From assembly GCA_003249035.1 (NCBI GenBank), contig QBMK01000006.1, positions 186,001-250,000 on the forward strand: a DNA stretch of 64,000 bases, in the 5' to 3' direction. Below, piece after piece: positions 33,484 to 43,972 of the stretch. The notes under the pieces were generated by a model. That model saw only the letters and a program-made list of their open reading frames with translations. It searched no databases and had not been told where the DNA came from. A program made the position numbers and the translations under genes. This DNA is from Pseudanabaena sp. (GTDB lineage: Bacteria > Cyanobacteriota > Cyanobacteriia > Pseudanabaenales > Pseudanabaenaceae). Position 1 is the first letter of the stretch. Every line of letters starts with the position of its first letter.

Positions 33484-33512
33484 GAAATCCTCGCGCTGAG
33501 CGTGAGGATTTC
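33484..33512. terminator. 13-bp hairpin with TGA loop between ilvB and rppH
   Basis: GAAATCCTCGCGC (33484-33496) pairs with GCGTGAGGATTTC (33500-33512) with one wobble. It is 54 nt past the ilvB stop on the minus strand. A second GC-rich pairing, AGGGGCG...GCCCCGCCCCT, lies at about 33526-33552, closer to the ilvB stop. Confidence 0.65.
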
Positions 33513-33565
33513 GCCTTACTAGAGATAGGGGCGATGTTAAGCCCCGCCCCTCAGATCGAATACAC

Positions 33566-35338
33566 CTATACTAATGCTCGTTCCAACTTAGCAACAGGCT
33601 CTAACATTTCTGGGAGTAGTCGCTTAGGAGTTTGCAAGCCAACCATTTCCGCATTACTTGCCCCTGGCGGAACCATCGGATAACAGTTTTCATCGCGCTT
33701 AACCCGGAAATCAGCAAATACAGGCCCATCGTAAGCCAAAATCTCCGCAACTGCAGATTGCAAATTACTTGGCTCAATCACCTTCATTCCTTTAATACCA
33801 AAAGCTTCAGCAAGCTTCACAAAATCAGGCATACCCACTTCCATGTTAGAAGAAGAATAACGCTCATCATAGAAACTTTCTTGCCACTGACGCACCATAC
33901 CCTGCCAACCATTATTAATAATGATCACTTTGACGTTGATGCCATACTGCGCCAATGTGCCAAGTTCTTGAATATTCATCTGAATACTAGCATCGCCGCT
34001 AATACAGATTACTTGATCATCGGGAAGCGCTACTTTCGCGCCCATCGCCGCAGGCATTCCATAGCCCATCGTGCCCAGTCCTGCGCTCGAGATCCACTTG
34101 CGAGGACCAGTTTTGATTAACTGAGCTGCCCACATTTGGTGCTGACCAACATCAGTAGTGTAATAAGCATTTGGTGCTTGCTTACCAAACTCATAGATGA
34201 CTTGCTGTGGGGATAACACATTGGCATAGGTAGGGACTTCGAGAGGATAATCTTCTTTCCACTCGTCAAGCTGAACAAACCAATCTTTGGTTTGAATATT
34301 TTCTTCGTAACTTGTAGCTTCAAGAATCGCTTGCAATACTTCCTTCACATCACCAACGATGGGCACCTCAGGTTTGCGATTTTTGCCAACTTCAGCAGGA
34401 TCGATGTCAATGTGAATAACTTTGGCTTCGGGTGCAAATTTATCCAGACGCCCCGTTACGCGATCGTCAAATCTTGCCCCAACCGCAATTAATAAATCGC
34501 AACCCTGAACTGCAAAGTTGGCATAGGCTGTCCCATGCATTCCTAACATCCCTAGGGAAAGATAATTGTTCTCATCATATGCACCTTTCCCCATCAGAGT
34601 CGTAGTTACAGGCAACTGGAAGCGTTTTGCTAATTCAGCAAGCTCAACATGGGCATCGGCAAGTACCGTTCCACCACCTGCATAAAGCAACGGTCTTTTG
34701 GCATCACGAATTAAGGCGATCGCAGCCGAAATTTGATGCAAATGACCCTTAACCCCAGTCTGATAACCAGGCAAATCAATCTTCACATCAGGATTGTAAT
34801 CAAATGTCTGCTGAGCAATATCCTTAGGAATATCGACTAATACAGGACCTGGGCGACCAGTACCTGCAATATGGAAGGCTTCAGCCATGATTCGCGCAAT
34901 ATCTTCAGGCTTACGAATCACATAGGAATGCTTGACGATAGGTAGAGTAATGCCCCAAATATCAGTTTCTTGAAAGGCATCAGTCCCGATCGCATAGGAT
35001 GGGACTTGCCCAGTGATTACCACCATCGGAATCGAGTCCATTTGCGCTGTCGCAATACCAGTCACCAGATTGGTTGCTCCAGGACCTGAAGTAGCAACGC
35101 AAACACCCACGTTCCCAGTGGCGCGTGCATAGCCATCAGCAGCATGGACGGCTCCTTGTTCATGACGCACGAGGTAATGCTTAAGCTCTCCTCTTGCCTC
35201 AGCCTTAAAGATTTCATCGTACACTGGCAGTATTGCTCCACCAGGGTAGCCAAAGATATGTTTTACACCTTGCCGTCTCACGCTGTCGATGAGAGCAAAT
35301 GCACCCGTTGTTCGCAAAGTAGCCTCCTCTAGACTCAT
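33566..35338 (-). CDS. ilvB: Acetolactate synthase large subunit IlvB
   Basis: The 590-residue ThDP enzyme has [16 protein letters not shown] and [18 protein letters not shown] (catalytic Glu near 50), the central FAD/helical domain and the ThDP/Mg2+ site [31 protein letters not shown] (about 446-476). It condenses pyruvate with pyruvate or 2-oxobutyrate in valine, leucine and isoleucine synthesis. Length and the FAD-region motifs fit the biosynthetic enzyme rather than the catabolic one. The small subunit ilvN is not adjacent, as is usual in cyanobacteria. Confidence 0.96.
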   Translation of the reverse strand: MSLEEATLRTTGAFALIDSVRRQGVKHIFGYPGGAILPVYDEIFKAEARGELKHYLVRHEQGAVHAADGYARATGNVGVCVATSGPGATNLVTGIATAQMDSIPMVVITGQVPSYAIGTDAFQETDIWGITLPIVKHSYVIRKPEDIARIMAEAFHIAGTGRPGPVLVDIPKDIAQQTFDYNPDVKIDLPGYQTGVKGHLHQISAAIALIRDAKRPLLYAGGGTVLADAHVELAELAKRFQLPVTTTLMGKGAYDENNYLSLGMLGMHGTAYANFAVQGCDLLIAVGARFDDRVTGRLDKFAPEAKVIHIDIDPAEVGKNRKPEVPIVGDVKEVLQAILEATSYEENIQTKDWFVQLDEWKEDYPLEVPTYANVLSPQQVIYEFGKQAPNAYYTTDVGQHQMWAAQLIKTGPRKWISSAGLGTMGYGMPAAMGAKVALPDDQVICISGDASIQMNIQELGTLAQYGINVKVIIINNGWQGMVRQWQESFYDERYSSSNMEVGMPDFVKLAEAFGIKGMKVIEPSNLQSAVAEILAYDGPVFADFRVKRDENCYPMVPPGASNAEMVGLQTPKRLLPEMLEPVAKLERALV

Positions 35339-35434
35339 ATTGATCTTGTTCGCGATCTAAGCAAAATTTGTTTTTGAGACATTTCCAGATACTTTTCTGC
35401 CCCCTAAGTAGCTGGGCAAAATTAAAAACCAGAG

Positions 35435-35477
35435 CTAAAACCTGTGGCGAACGCGCAGCGTTCGCCACAGGTTTTAG
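35435..35477. repeat. 20-bp perfect hairpin with GCA loop in the ilvB-petH spacer
   Basis: Arms 35435-35454 and 35458-35477; the arm is CTAAAACCTGTGGCGAACGC. It lies about 100 nt upstream of the ilvB start and far from petH. Neither flanking gene ends here, so it cannot be a simple 3'-end terminator for them. The following GGGTTTTATATTTAATTA resembles the tail of other hairpins in the window. Confidence 0.8.
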
Positions 35478-35732
35478 GGTTTTATATTTAATTACGCCTA
35501 GCTACCTACTACGACAAGTAGTAAAGAGCAAGTACCTTAAGTTGATAATTTGTAGCAATTGTATCGATAATAACATAGACAAGCTGCCCCAAAGCTGCTA
35601 TAAAAAGATGTTTTCAGTATCAAGATTTCTAGCAAATAAGCCTAGCCTTAGTATCAAATTTTGGCTTTAATATTCGAGCTATCTTGAATTTTGGCGCGAT
35701 CTCCAAATTTATTAACTCAATAATTAAAAATC

Positions 35733-35785
35733 CAGAACCAAAAACTACACTGTCCTGAGCGCGGGCAGTGCAGTTTTTGGTTCTG
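35733..35785. repeat. 23-bp hairpin in the petH upstream region
   Basis: CAGAACCAAAAACTACACTG (starting 35733) pairs with a 3' arm ending in TTTTTGGTTCTG at 35785, with two mismatch or wobble positions and the loop TGAGCGC. It lies 170 nt upstream of petH. If transcription starts before it, it would be part of the leader. Confidence 0.7.
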
Positions 35786-35948
35786 GGTTCTGGACTTAAC
35801 TGTGATTAGCTACATACCTAATCACAAAATATTAACAATGATGTAATGTTTGCCCCACTAAACAGATCTTTAAGCTACAAAATATCGACAAGTCCCATTT
35901 GAAAATATAATAAGCTTCGTGTTCTTCTGTCATATATCGGCAACATAA

Positions 35949-36846
<898 letters not shown>

Positions 36847-36848
<2 letters not shown>

Positions 36849-36903
36849 AACCTAACTAAAAAGAAAGGCTCGCGCAGCGAGCCTTTCTTTTTAGTTAGGT
36901 TTT
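36847..36903. terminator. 57-nt perfect hairpin at the end of petH (27-bp stem, GCA loop)
   Basis: Arms 36847-36873 and 36877-36903 pair perfectly. The outer part is AAAACCTAACTAAAAAG and the core GGCTCGC/GCGAGCC. The petH stop TAA (36846-36848) overlaps its first bases. The T-rich 3' end (CTTTCTTTTTAGTT) fits intrinsic termination. Confidence 0.85.
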
Positions 36904-36940
36904 CGACCATAATTAGAGCTGCTATTGCTCCCCCATAAAG

Positions 36941-38269
36941 ATGGAATTTTTCTGGTTGCTTGTCGGAATTTGCCTTGGCGCGATCGCAACTAGCGCTTGC
37001 TGGTTTAGTTGGAATTATGCCAAACAGAGGCGAAATCGCAAGTTGCGTAAGCGATCGCGTCATGTATTTAAAACGAAATCAATCCGTAGTTTTAAGTCAT
37101 GGGCGCAGAATATCCAACAAAATATTCAGCAAAACTATAACAATCAATTTAATGCTCAATTTCAAGTAATTGAGCCTATGGAGGATGGAGACGAGCGATT
37201 ACAGTGGGCAAAAATTGTTGAACTTTCTCCCACTGGCTATATCCAAGTCAATCAAGATAACCGCTTATTGGTCTGTAATCAACAAGCCGCAACCATGATG
37301 GGGATCGCTAACCATAAACAAGGGTTAATTCGTAAGCCATTTTTGCTGCAACTAATTCGCTCCTATGAACTTGATCATCTTGTTGAACAAACGAGATCGC
37401 TGAGACAAGGTTCGCAAGTTGATTGGGTATTTCATCCTGCCATTCCCGATCCTGTTAATCCTGTGCCGCAGATAGGTAGACCAATTCGAGCCATCAGCAT
37501 TTATTTGGAAAAAGGGAAAGTCGGCATTTTTTTGGTAGATCGTCAAGAAGCGGTAGCGATCGCTCAGCAACGAGATCGTTGGACCTCTGACATTGCCCAT
37601 GAACTTAAAACGCCAATAACCTCGATTCGTCTGGTTGCGGAGACACTTGAGCCCCGTGTCGAGCCAGCGGCAAGAATTTGGGTGGAGCGGCTACTCGGCG
37701 AAATAGAGAGGATTACCAAACTTGTCCAAGACCTGCTGGAGTTAGGTCAGATGGATGTGGGGATTGAGTCTGTTCTGAACCTAAGCGAAGTGAATTTATC
37801 GTTAATAGTGCGATCGGTCTGGGCAACCCTTGAGCCATTAGCCAATCGAAAACAAGTTAAACTCAAATACATTGGAAACGAACAATTACTTTGGCAACTA
37901 GACGAATCTCGCATTTATCGGCTTTTACTGAACTTATTAGACAACAGTATTAAGCACAGTCCATCACTTCAGTCGATTACAATCAAAACTAGCGTGGTAG
38001 ACTCAAATTTACTAATAGAAACAATTGACGCGGGAGAAGGTTTTCCTGAAGAAGCTTTGACCCATATTTTTGATCGTTTTTATCAAATCGATCCATCTCG
38101 AACAAGATCGGGACTGGAGCGAGGGGGGAGTGGATTAGGACTAGCGATCTCTCGTCAGATCGTCACATTACATAAAGGAGCGATCACCGCCAGAAATCAT
38201 CCTGAGACTGGTGGAGCATGGATTACGATCACATTACCGTATCAAAATCCTGCAACCGATAATTTGTAA
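36941..38269 (+). CDS. Membrane-bound sensor histidine kinase (SphS/PhoR-like)
   Basis: Order of parts in the 442 residues: one N-terminal membrane helix (FFWLLVGICLGAIATSACWF), a basic Gln/Asn-rich linker, a PAS domain (about 90-200, LSPTGYIQVNQDNRLLVCNQQA), a HisKA domain with the phosphorylated His in DIAHELKTPITSIR (about residue 220) and an ATPase domain with N box LLNLLDNSIKHSP, G1 DAGEGFPEE and G2 GGSGLGLAIS. The single helix without a periplasmic sensor and the PAS match cyanobacterial SphS, which controls the phosphate response with SphR. No response regulator is adjacent, so the signal is unproven. Confidence 0.85.
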   Translation: MEFFWLLVGICLGAIATSACWFSWNYAKQRRNRKLRKRSRHVFKTKSIRSFKSWAQNIQQNIQQNYNNQFNAQFQVIEPMEDGDERLQWAKIVELSPTGYIQVNQDNRLLVCNQQAATMMGIANHKQGLIRKPFLLQLIRSYELDHLVEQTRSLRQGSQVDWVFHPAIPDPVNPVPQIGRPIRAISIYLEKGKVGIFLVDRQEAVAIAQQRDRWTSDIAHELKTPITSIRLVAETLEPRVEPAARIWVERLLGEIERITKLVQDLLELGQMDVGIESVLNLSEVNLSLIVRSVWATLEPLANRKQVKLKYIGNEQLLWQLDESRIYRLLLNLLDNSIKHSPSLQSITIKTSVVDSNLLIETIDAGEGFPEEALTHIFDRFYQIDPSRTRSGLERGGSGLGLAISRQIVTLHKGAITARNHPETGGAWITITLPYQNPATDNL

Positions 38270-38296
38270 GGCTTTGAGCACTTTCGTAACTACATC

Positions 38297-39289
38297 ATGA
38301 GCGCAGAAAAACTTCTGAAAGACTATGCTTCTGGTCGGCGTGACTTTGTTAGTTTAAATCTAGCTAATGCCAATTTGTTTAACAGCGATTTAATCGGCGT
38401 TAACTTGACCAAAGCTGACATGAGGCGGACTAATCTTGTCTTTGCTTATCTTAACAAAGTCACCTTGAATCATGCCAATTTGTCAGGAGCCAAACTCGGT
38501 GGAGCAACGCTTAACCAAGCGATCATGATGAGTGCCAACCTGACTGAGGCTGACTTGCATGGGGCAATGTTGCAACGGGTTAATCTATTTGGGGCAAATC
38601 TTTCCCTTGCCAACTTAATGGATGCCAACTTAAATGAGGCAGATTTGCGTAGCGTCAATCTTCGTGGCGCAAATTTACGCTGTGCAATCTTGAGCGCAAC
38701 TCTCATGCGAGAGGAGAGAGGCTATCCTCCAACCAACTTGAGTGGTGCAAATATACGCAAAGCTGATTTGCGTGGGGCAAACTTGAGCGGAGCCGATCTC
38801 ACGGGAGTCGATCTTTCTGGCGCAAATCTTAGTGAAGCGACATTCTCAAGAGTTAACTTGCAAGGGGCAAATCTTAGTGGCGCGATCGCGATCGGCACAA
38901 TTTTTACTGAGGCAAATCTGAGCAATGTTAATCTCACAGAAGCCAATCTAAAAGGTGCAAACCTAACTAAGGCTGTACTCAAAAACGCAAACCTTCGACG
39001 CGCAAATTTATTTGCGGCTAATCTGACTAAAACTAATCTGAGTATGGCGACATTAAGTAATGCGGGCTTAATTCAGGCAATACTTACAGGTAGCGATCTA
39101 TCGCGATCGCTTCTAGATAAGGCTAATTTTAGTCAAGCCAGTCTCGTTGATGCTTATTTAGTCAGAGCAAATCTTGACGGAGCCGATTTCAGCGATGCTG
39201 TGTTGACGAGAGCCGAGATGAGTGGAGCTAGCACGATTGGCACAAGTTTTAATGGGGCAACTATGCCCGATGGCAAATCACATTCTTAA
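38297..39289 (+). CDS. Pentapeptide-repeat protein (330 aa)
   Basis: Nearly the whole protein, from about residue 20 to 325, consists of A(D/N)L(S/T)x repeats (about 55 to 60 units), predicted to form a long right-handed square helix. No signal peptide or membrane helix is seen. A non-repeat insertion, LMREERGYPPTNLSG, interrupts the repeats near residue 138. The end, GATMPDGKSHS, is shared with the secreted protein at 21048. It starts 27 nt after the kinase gene on the same strand and may be co-transcribed. Function unknown. Confidence 0.9.
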   Translation: MSAEKLLKDYASGRRDFVSLNLANANLFNSDLIGVNLTKADMRRTNLVFAYLNKVTLNHANLSGAKLGGATLNQAIMMSANLTEADLHGAMLQRVNLFGANLSLANLMDANLNEADLRSVNLRGANLRCAILSATLMREERGYPPTNLSGANIRKADLRGANLSGADLTGVDLSGANLSEATFSRVNLQGANLSGAIAIGTIFTEANLSNVNLTEANLKGANLTKAVLKNANLRRANLFAANLTKTNLSMATLSNAGLIQAILTGSDLSRSLLDKANFSQASLVDAYLVRANLDGADFSDAVLTRAEMSGASTIGTSFNGATMPDGKSHS

Positions 39290-39427
39290 TCATAAGGTCA
39301 GTAATTTAAAACGCTTTGCTATCCAATCAACAAGCTGTAACTTATGGCTGTCTTTGTGATTAACCTTGACGTACAATGCCTTCATCAATCAATATGACAA
39401 CTGAGCATTGCAGCGCATAACAAAAAT

Positions 39428-40153
39428 ATGGAAGATTTCAGTCTTCTAGAGGAAGTCATAGATAGCTTAGAGCAAGACAACAATGTTCTTCGCATCAAGC
39501 GACTTATCCTCTTTACCTGTCATGATTCTTGGGAAAATGATGTCAACGTAGTTAAAGCGTTGCATATGCGTCAGCTTGTCCGCGAATTGATGATCAGGTT
39601 TCCCGATCTCAATAATCTCAAGCACAAATTAAATAGCCAAGTCAAACAACTCAGTAAACAGTCTGACTATTTGCTTGCCGCCGATAACATTATCGATAGT
39701 CTTGGGTTTATCTATACTCTGCGTGATGAAGGGAAACTCCCTATTAGCTTTTTGAATCCAGAGCCAGCTTCAGTATCCCAAAACGGCTCGCCTGCAATTG
39801 GAAATAAGTCTTCTGAGAGAAATGATAGTGACACGATTCCCCATATACATAATCTTAAATATCTAACTAATCTATTCGATCTGAGAGCTGATATTTCTCG
39901 AAATGTCAGTCCTCTTCATGCCAAAATCCTGTTGTTTTCCAGTCTGAATTATCGTTTTAGTCCGCAAGAGCGTGACTGGTCGGCACTATATACTTACGAC
40001 CTTGACGATTTAATCCAAATGATCTTTCAAGCTCACGAAACTGTTGAATCTCTCGATACAAGGCTGTCGGAAGTAAGCCTAACGTTAGATCAACCCGAAG
40101 ACGCTAAACGAGCTGCTGCTGTAATTTTACAAGCCTTAAGACCTTTCTATTAA
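39428..40153 (+). CDS. Conserved-looking protein of unknown function (241 aa)
   Basis: I do not recognise the family. The protein is soluble and mostly helical, with an N-terminal part rich in Leu/Glu/Asp (LLEEVIDSLEQDNNVLRIKRLILFTC), a Lys/Gln helix (HKLNSQVKQLSKQ), a polar linker near residues 115-140, and a C-terminal helical part (FDLRADISRNVSPLHAKILLFSSLNYRF...). Codon use resembles its neighbours. It ends just before two hairpins. Confidence 0.55.
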   Translation: MEDFSLLEEVIDSLEQDNNVLRIKRLILFTCHDSWENDVNVVKALHMRQLVRELMIRFPDLNNLKHKLNSQVKQLSKQSDYLLAADNIIDSLGFIYTLRDEGKLPISFLNPEPASVSQNGSPAIGNKSSERNDSDTIPHIHNLKYLTNLFDLRADISRNVSPLHAKILLFSSLNYRFSPQERDWSALYTYDLDDLIQMIFQAHETVESLDTRLSEVSLTLDQPEDAKRAAAVILQALRPFY

Positions 40154-40161
40154 AAAGCCAG

Positions 40162-40240
40162 AAACCAAAAGCATCTCTGTGCAAGGCTTTTGGTTTATAG
40201 CTCCAAGAGAGGTTTTTCTTTGTTAAACCTCTCTTGGAGC
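40162..40240. terminator. Two consecutive hairpins behind the 39428 gene
   Basis: First: AAACCAAAAGC (40162-40172) with GCTTTTGGTTT (40186-40196). Second: GCTCCAAGAGAGGTTT (40200-40215) with AAACCTCTCTTGGAGC (40225-40240), a perfect 16-bp stem with a 9-nt loop. They lie between two same-strand genes and should separate their transcripts. Confidence 0.7.
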
Positions 40241-40294
40241 CAGTTTTAAATTATCCGAAACTAACGTTAAGATTAAATTAAACGTCGAGGCAAA

Positions 40295-41185
40295 ATGGTT
40301 AATCCACAAACTAAACAAGTACCTATGGGACTTGTTTATGGATTTCTCGGTGTCATAATTTTTAGCGTTACTTTACCTGCAACTCGTATCGCTCTCACAG
40401 CATTTGATCCAGTATTTGTTGGGCTAGGTCGGGCAGTAATTGCCGCTGGATTGTCCTTGATTTTATTAGTTGCTACAAAGCAACCGATCCCATCTTGGCG
40501 ATTTCTGCCCAACTTCGTTGTTGTTGTTATTGGAGCAGTTTTTGGGTTTCCATTATTATCTACGCTAGCAATGCGCGATGCTTCTGCATCATATGGAGCC
40601 GTTATCATTGGTCTATTACCACTAGCAACAGCTCTGTTTGGAGTTTGGCGAGCAGGAGAAAGACCATCACTAACATTTTGGATTTTTGCGATCGCAGGAA
40701 GTGGATTGGTGGTTACTTTTGCGTTGATATCGGGGACAGGGAGCTTCCATTTTGCAGATTTGGCGCTACTAGGAGCAGTAATTACGGCTAGTTTAAGCTA
40801 TACAGAAGGAGCAATTTTAGCGCGTACTTTTGGCTCCTGGCAGGTTGTATGCTGGGCATTAGTCATTGCCTTCCCAATCGTGTTTCCGATCGTATTGCAA
40901 CATTTGCCATCTTCTTTTATGGCTATTTCTAGTAATGCATTGATAAGCTTCCTATATATCAGTTGTTTCAGTATGTTTTTGGGCTTTTTTGCTTGGTATC
41001 GAGGACTGTTTTTGGGAGGTATTGCGCGGATTGGTCAATTGCAACTATTTCAGCCATTTCTGACGATTCTTGCCTCAGCGATACTGCTAGGAGAGCCAAT
41101 GACTTTAACAACATTAGGTTTTGCGTCGGGAGTACTAATATGTGTAGCCTTGGGCAGAAGCTCTCAATTTAACCCTCGAAAATAG
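40295..41185 (+). CDS. EamA/DMT-family transporter
   Basis: The 296-residue protein has ten hydrophobic helices and two EamA repeats. The first is VIIFSVTLPATRIALTAFDPVFVGLGR with ASYGAVIIGLLPLATALFGVW at its end. The second begins FHFADLALLGAVITASLSYTEGAIL and ends AWYRGLFLGGIARIGQLQLFQPFLTI. It probably exports a small metabolite or amino acid, and the substrate cannot be read from sequence. It is a single gene of the plain EamA type, unlike the coiled-coil fusion at 23609. Confidence 0.9.
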   Translation: MVNPQTKQVPMGLVYGFLGVIIFSVTLPATRIALTAFDPVFVGLGRAVIAAGLSLILLVATKQPIPSWRFLPNFVVVVIGAVFGFPLLSTLAMRDASASYGAVIIGLLPLATALFGVWRAGERPSLTFWIFAIAGSGLVVTFALISGTGSFHFADLALLGAVITASLSYTEGAILARTFGSWQVVCWALVIAFPIVFPIVLQHLPSSFMAISSNALISFLYISCFSMFLGFFAWYRGLFLGGIARIGQLQLFQPFLTILASAILLGEPMTLTTLGFASGVLICVALGRSSQFNPRK

Positions 41186-41295
41186 GTAGGCTAAATTAAA
41201 AATAAAGATAAATATAGAGACTTCAAAACTCGCAAACTATCTAGTGAGCAGCGCAGATTTCCAATTTATGTTTTAATTACGCTGATGTACTTGAA

Positions 41296-41390
41296 CTAAT
41301 TCTCATAAAGTGAAGTCAAGCTTTCGAAAATCAAAAATCAAACCCTTTTAGGGTATTAAATTCTCAAAAGGACATTGTCATTTTGATGGT
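41296..41390. repeat. Decayed copy of the 104-bp MITE
   Basis: AATCAAACCCTTTTAGGGTA (from about 41331), followed by ATTAAATTCTCAAAAGGACA and a CATTTT run, lines up with the middle and right parts of the elements at 25578 and 29316 (ACCAAACCC...GGGTTTTAAAAACACAAAATGG). The left part (ATTCTCATAAAGTG) is poorly kept. Assignment is tentative. The remaining spacer 41186-41470 shows no gene. Confidence 0.45.
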
Positions 41391-41470
41391 TGCTATTAAC
41401 TTAAAGATTGACCATTGTCACTTAAATCAAGATAAGCTTCTACAAACATTAGTTTTCATATAGACAAGCA

Positions 41471-42811
41471 ATGGCAGCTACTTCTTCCCGACAGCCTAAG
41501 ATTATTGTTCTTGATGACGATCCGACGGGTTCGCAAACGGTGCATAGCTGCCTACTGCTAACTAAATGGGATGTGGAAACTTTGCGGATCGGACTAGCCG
41601 ATGCTTCACCGATTATGTTTGTACTGACAAATACGCGATCGCTTACGCCCGAAGATGCGACCAGCGTGACCCGCGAAGTTTGTCGTAACCTTAAGCCTGC
41701 GCTCGAAGCTGAAAGCATCCAAGAATTTATGATCGTTAGTCGCTCTGACTCGACATTGCGGGGGCATTATCCCATTGAGACGGATGCGATCGCTGAAGAG
41801 TTAGGTAATTTTGACGCGCATTTTCTTGTGCCAGCATTTTTTGAAGGTGGGCGCTTTACTAAATCGAGCGTGCATTATCTAGTAGTTAACGGCGTACCTA
41901 CACCAGTACATGAAACTGAATTTGCCAAGGATTCAGTCTTTGGTTATCAGCATAGCTACCTGCCTGATTATGTCGAAGAAAAAACCAAGGGCAAAATTCT
42001 TGCCGCAGATGTACACCGTTTTTTGTTAGGCGATATTCGTTCAGGAGTGCGCCAGCGCTTAGCACGATTGCATGACAATCAGTGCGGTGTGGTCGATGCA
42101 GAAAACCAAGCCGATCTTAATCAATTTGCCTCGGATATTTTGGCAGTTGCCGCGACTGGTAAAAGGTTTTTATTCCGCAGCGCTGCTAGTTTACTTACGG
42201 CTCTTGCGAAGCTCCCACCCCAACCGATCGCTGCCGAGGACATGTCGAAATATATGCGATCGCACAAAGCGGGTGTCGCGATCGTTGGATCCCATGTCAA
42301 AAAAACTACTGAGCAGTTAGAAAATTTACTCAAAGCGCCCAATACGGTTCCTGTGGAGATCGATGTCTCTCGCCTATTAAATGATGTTGAAGCTCAATCA
42401 GCCATTCTTAAACAAGAAGCATTGAAGCAAATTCAGCAAGCCCACGAAGAAGGCATAACTGCCGTAGTCTTTACCAGTCGCAAAGAATTGGAATTTGCAG
42501 ATACCTCTACCCGTCTCGCGTTTGGCCAGTCAGTCTCGGCTCTCTTGATGGCGATCGTACAGGAATTACCCTCAGATATTGGCTTTTTAATTAGTAAAGG
42601 TGGCATTACATCTAATGATGTTTTGAGCACAGGTTTGAATTTGCCGACGGCAAGGCTGCTAGGGCAAATTCTTGCTGGTTGTTCCGTCGTCCGCACTCCC
42701 GAGGATCATCCTCGTTTTCCCGATTTACCCGTAGTCTTATTCCCTGGGAATGTTGGAGATGCAAATGCTTTGGCAACTGTATATACAAGACTTGCGATCG
42801 GTATTGAATAA
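41471..42811 (+). CDS. Four-carbon acid sugar kinase family protein (DUF1537)
   Basis: The 446-residue protein begins with IIVLDDDPTGSQTVHSC, the substrate-binding start of the family, followed by FVLTNTRSLTPEDA and VSRSDSTLRGHYPIE. The C-terminal nucleotide-binding domain contains GFLISKGGITSNDVL and ends RFPDLPVVLFPGNVGDANAL. Family members phosphorylate four-carbon acid sugars such as erythronate or threonate. No pathway partners (dehydrogenase, aldolase) are adjacent, so the substrate is open. The ATG start at 41471 follows a spacer with a repeat remnant. Confidence 0.88.
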   Translation: MAATSSRQPKIIVLDDDPTGSQTVHSCLLLTKWDVETLRIGLADASPIMFVLTNTRSLTPEDATSVTREVCRNLKPALEAESIQEFMIVSRSDSTLRGHYPIETDAIAEELGNFDAHFLVPAFFEGGRFTKSSVHYLVVNGVPTPVHETEFAKDSVFGYQHSYLPDYVEEKTKGKILAADVHRFLLGDIRSGVRQRLARLHDNQCGVVDAENQADLNQFASDILAVAATGKRFLFRSAASLLTALAKLPPQPIAAEDMSKYMRSHKAGVAIVGSHVKKTTEQLENLLKAPNTVPVEIDVSRLLNDVEAQSAILKQEALKQIQQAHEEGITAVVFTSRKELEFADTSTRLAFGQSVSALLMAIVQELPSDIGFLISKGGITSNDVLSTGLNLPTARLLGQILAGCSVVRTPEDHPRFPDLPVVLFPGNVGDANALATVYTRLAIGIE

Positions 42812-42831
42812 AACAAATCAAAACCTAGAAA

Positions 42832-42862
42832 GAGTGAGGCGGCGCGAATGCCCGCCTCACTC
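42832..42862. terminator. 11-bp GC-rich hairpin between convergent genes
   Basis: GAGTGAGGCGG (42832-42842) pairs with CCGCCTCACTC (42852-42862) around CGCGAATGC. It lies between the DUF1537 stop (42811) and the minus-strand pentapeptide stop (42866). Confidence 0.7.
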
Positions 42863-42865
42863 ATT

Positions 42866-43453
42866 TTAGTAGCTGGCATTGTTGAGAGTTGTACCATCTA
42901 GTAGGGCATATTCAAAATTGCTTTTTAATAGATTTGCATTATCCAGACAGACTTCAGTCAGATTCGAATGTTGTAGATTGGCATAACTCAGATTGCACCC
43001 AAAGCAGTTAGCCCCCGTTAAGTCCGCACCCTGTAGATTGACAAATTCAAGACTTGCATTACTCAGATTTGCGCCCCGTAAATTAGAATTGCTCAGATTT
43101 GCTCCCCTCAAAATCGCCCCACTCAAATCAGCTCCCCCCAGATTTGAGTCTTTTAAATTAGCGTTACTCAAATTAGCATTAGTCAGATTGGCAAAGCTAA
43201 TGGTCGCTCCTTCCAGATTTGCCTCACGCAGATCAGACTCGCTCAAGTCAGTCATATCAAGATCGGCTTTTCGTAAATCCGTGCTGGTAAAGTTAATGGC
43301 TGTAAGTTTGCAGCAGGATAATTTAAGTCCAGAAAAATTTTCTGAAGCAAAGTTTTTACGCCCCATCTCATACATTTTTTTAAGAGCCATTCCCATAGCA
43401 AGGGCATTAGTCATAGGAGCGTGATGAGTTTTTTGATTTTGCGTGGATATCAT
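42866..43453 (-). CDS. Pentapeptide-repeat protein (195 aa)
   Basis: After about 50 non-repeat residues (MISTQNQKTHHAPMTNALAM... FSGLKLSCCKLTA), the protein is a run of about 27 A(D/N)LxX pentapeptides ending YALLDGTTLNNASY. No signal peptide is seen. The ATG at 43451-43453 is used; a GTG three codons upstream is possible. It is the third pentapeptide-repeat gene in the window. Function unknown. Confidence 0.87.
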   Translation of the reverse strand: MISTQNQKTHHAPMTNALAMGMALKKMYEMGRKNFASENFSGLKLSCCKLTAINFTSTDLRKADLDMTDLSESDLREANLEGATISFANLTNANLSNANLKDSNLGGADLSGAILRGANLSNSNLRGANLSNASLEFVNLQGADLTGANCFGCNLSYANLQHSNLTEVCLDNANLLKSNFEYALLDGTTLNNASY

Positions 43454-43658
43454 GACGATCACTCTCTAACTTAGACAATCAGGTGCTTGTAGCTGTTGGC
43501 TTAAATATAAGGCGATCGCCATTGATTACACTTCACCCTATTGGATTGCATTGCTTTCGGGACAAAGCTCACAGATTATTTGAGATTAAGTTAGAATAAT
43601 AGGAACAGGCATTATTAAATAGTGCTTGTTATGGTTTTTATCGACAGTGGAGAAAATA

Positions 43659-43754
43659 ATGTCTAAAGAACAAAAGGGCAATAAAGAAACCAAAAAGCCC
43701 AAGAAAGATCCTTCAGAGAAAAAAGACAAGAAAGATCCTAATAGATACAATTAA
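43659..43754 (+). CDS. Very small Lys-rich protein (31 aa)
   Basis: An ATG at 43659 opens a frame of 31 codons: MSKEQKGNKETKKPKK, then DPSEKKDKKDPNRYN. GGAG lies at 43649-43652, about 6 nt upstream. Twelve of 31 residues are Lys. Short proteins with a K-x-Q-K-x-x-N-x-E-x-K-K-P-K pattern occur in many bacteria without known function. A terminator hairpin follows at 43881. An 11-codon frame (43631-43666) overlaps the start and could couple translation. The motif plus ribosome site support a gene, but nothing shows expression. Confidence 0.6.
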   Translation: MSKEQKGNKETKKPKKDPSEKKDKKDPNRYN

Positions 43755-43880
43755 TCTTTAACTTGACCGTCAAGCAAATTGAATTTTCTTATATCAAAAG
43801 GTTAATGCTAGTTACAGTTACTGCTGCTAGCATTAATTTTTAAATATTACACTAAGTATCTCGATACAATTAACAGAATG

Positions 43881-43921
43881 AAAACCTAATTCTGAAATCT
43901 TAGCGTTCAGAATTAGGTTTT
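43881..43921. terminator. 16-bp perfect hairpin with T-run
   Basis: AAAACCTAATTCTGAA (43881-43896) pairs with TTCAGAATTAGGTTTT (43906-43921) and TTTGTGTTTTAT follows. A weaker hairpin, TAATGCTAG with CTAGCATTA, lies before it at about 43803-43835. Both are downstream of the small Lys-rich gene. Confidence 0.75.
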
Positions 43922-43972
43922 TTGTGTTTTATATTTAATTATTTATACCTACATCAATGACTAAAAGATGCT

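Noticed and set aside
33632-34120. 162-codon plus-strand frame inside ilvB
   Set aside because: Antisense to conserved ThDP-enzyme sequence; no independent support.
41186-41470. Riboswitch or small RNA upstream of the DUF1537 gene
   Set aside because: No known riboswitch core was recognised; the only structure seen looks like a decayed MITE.
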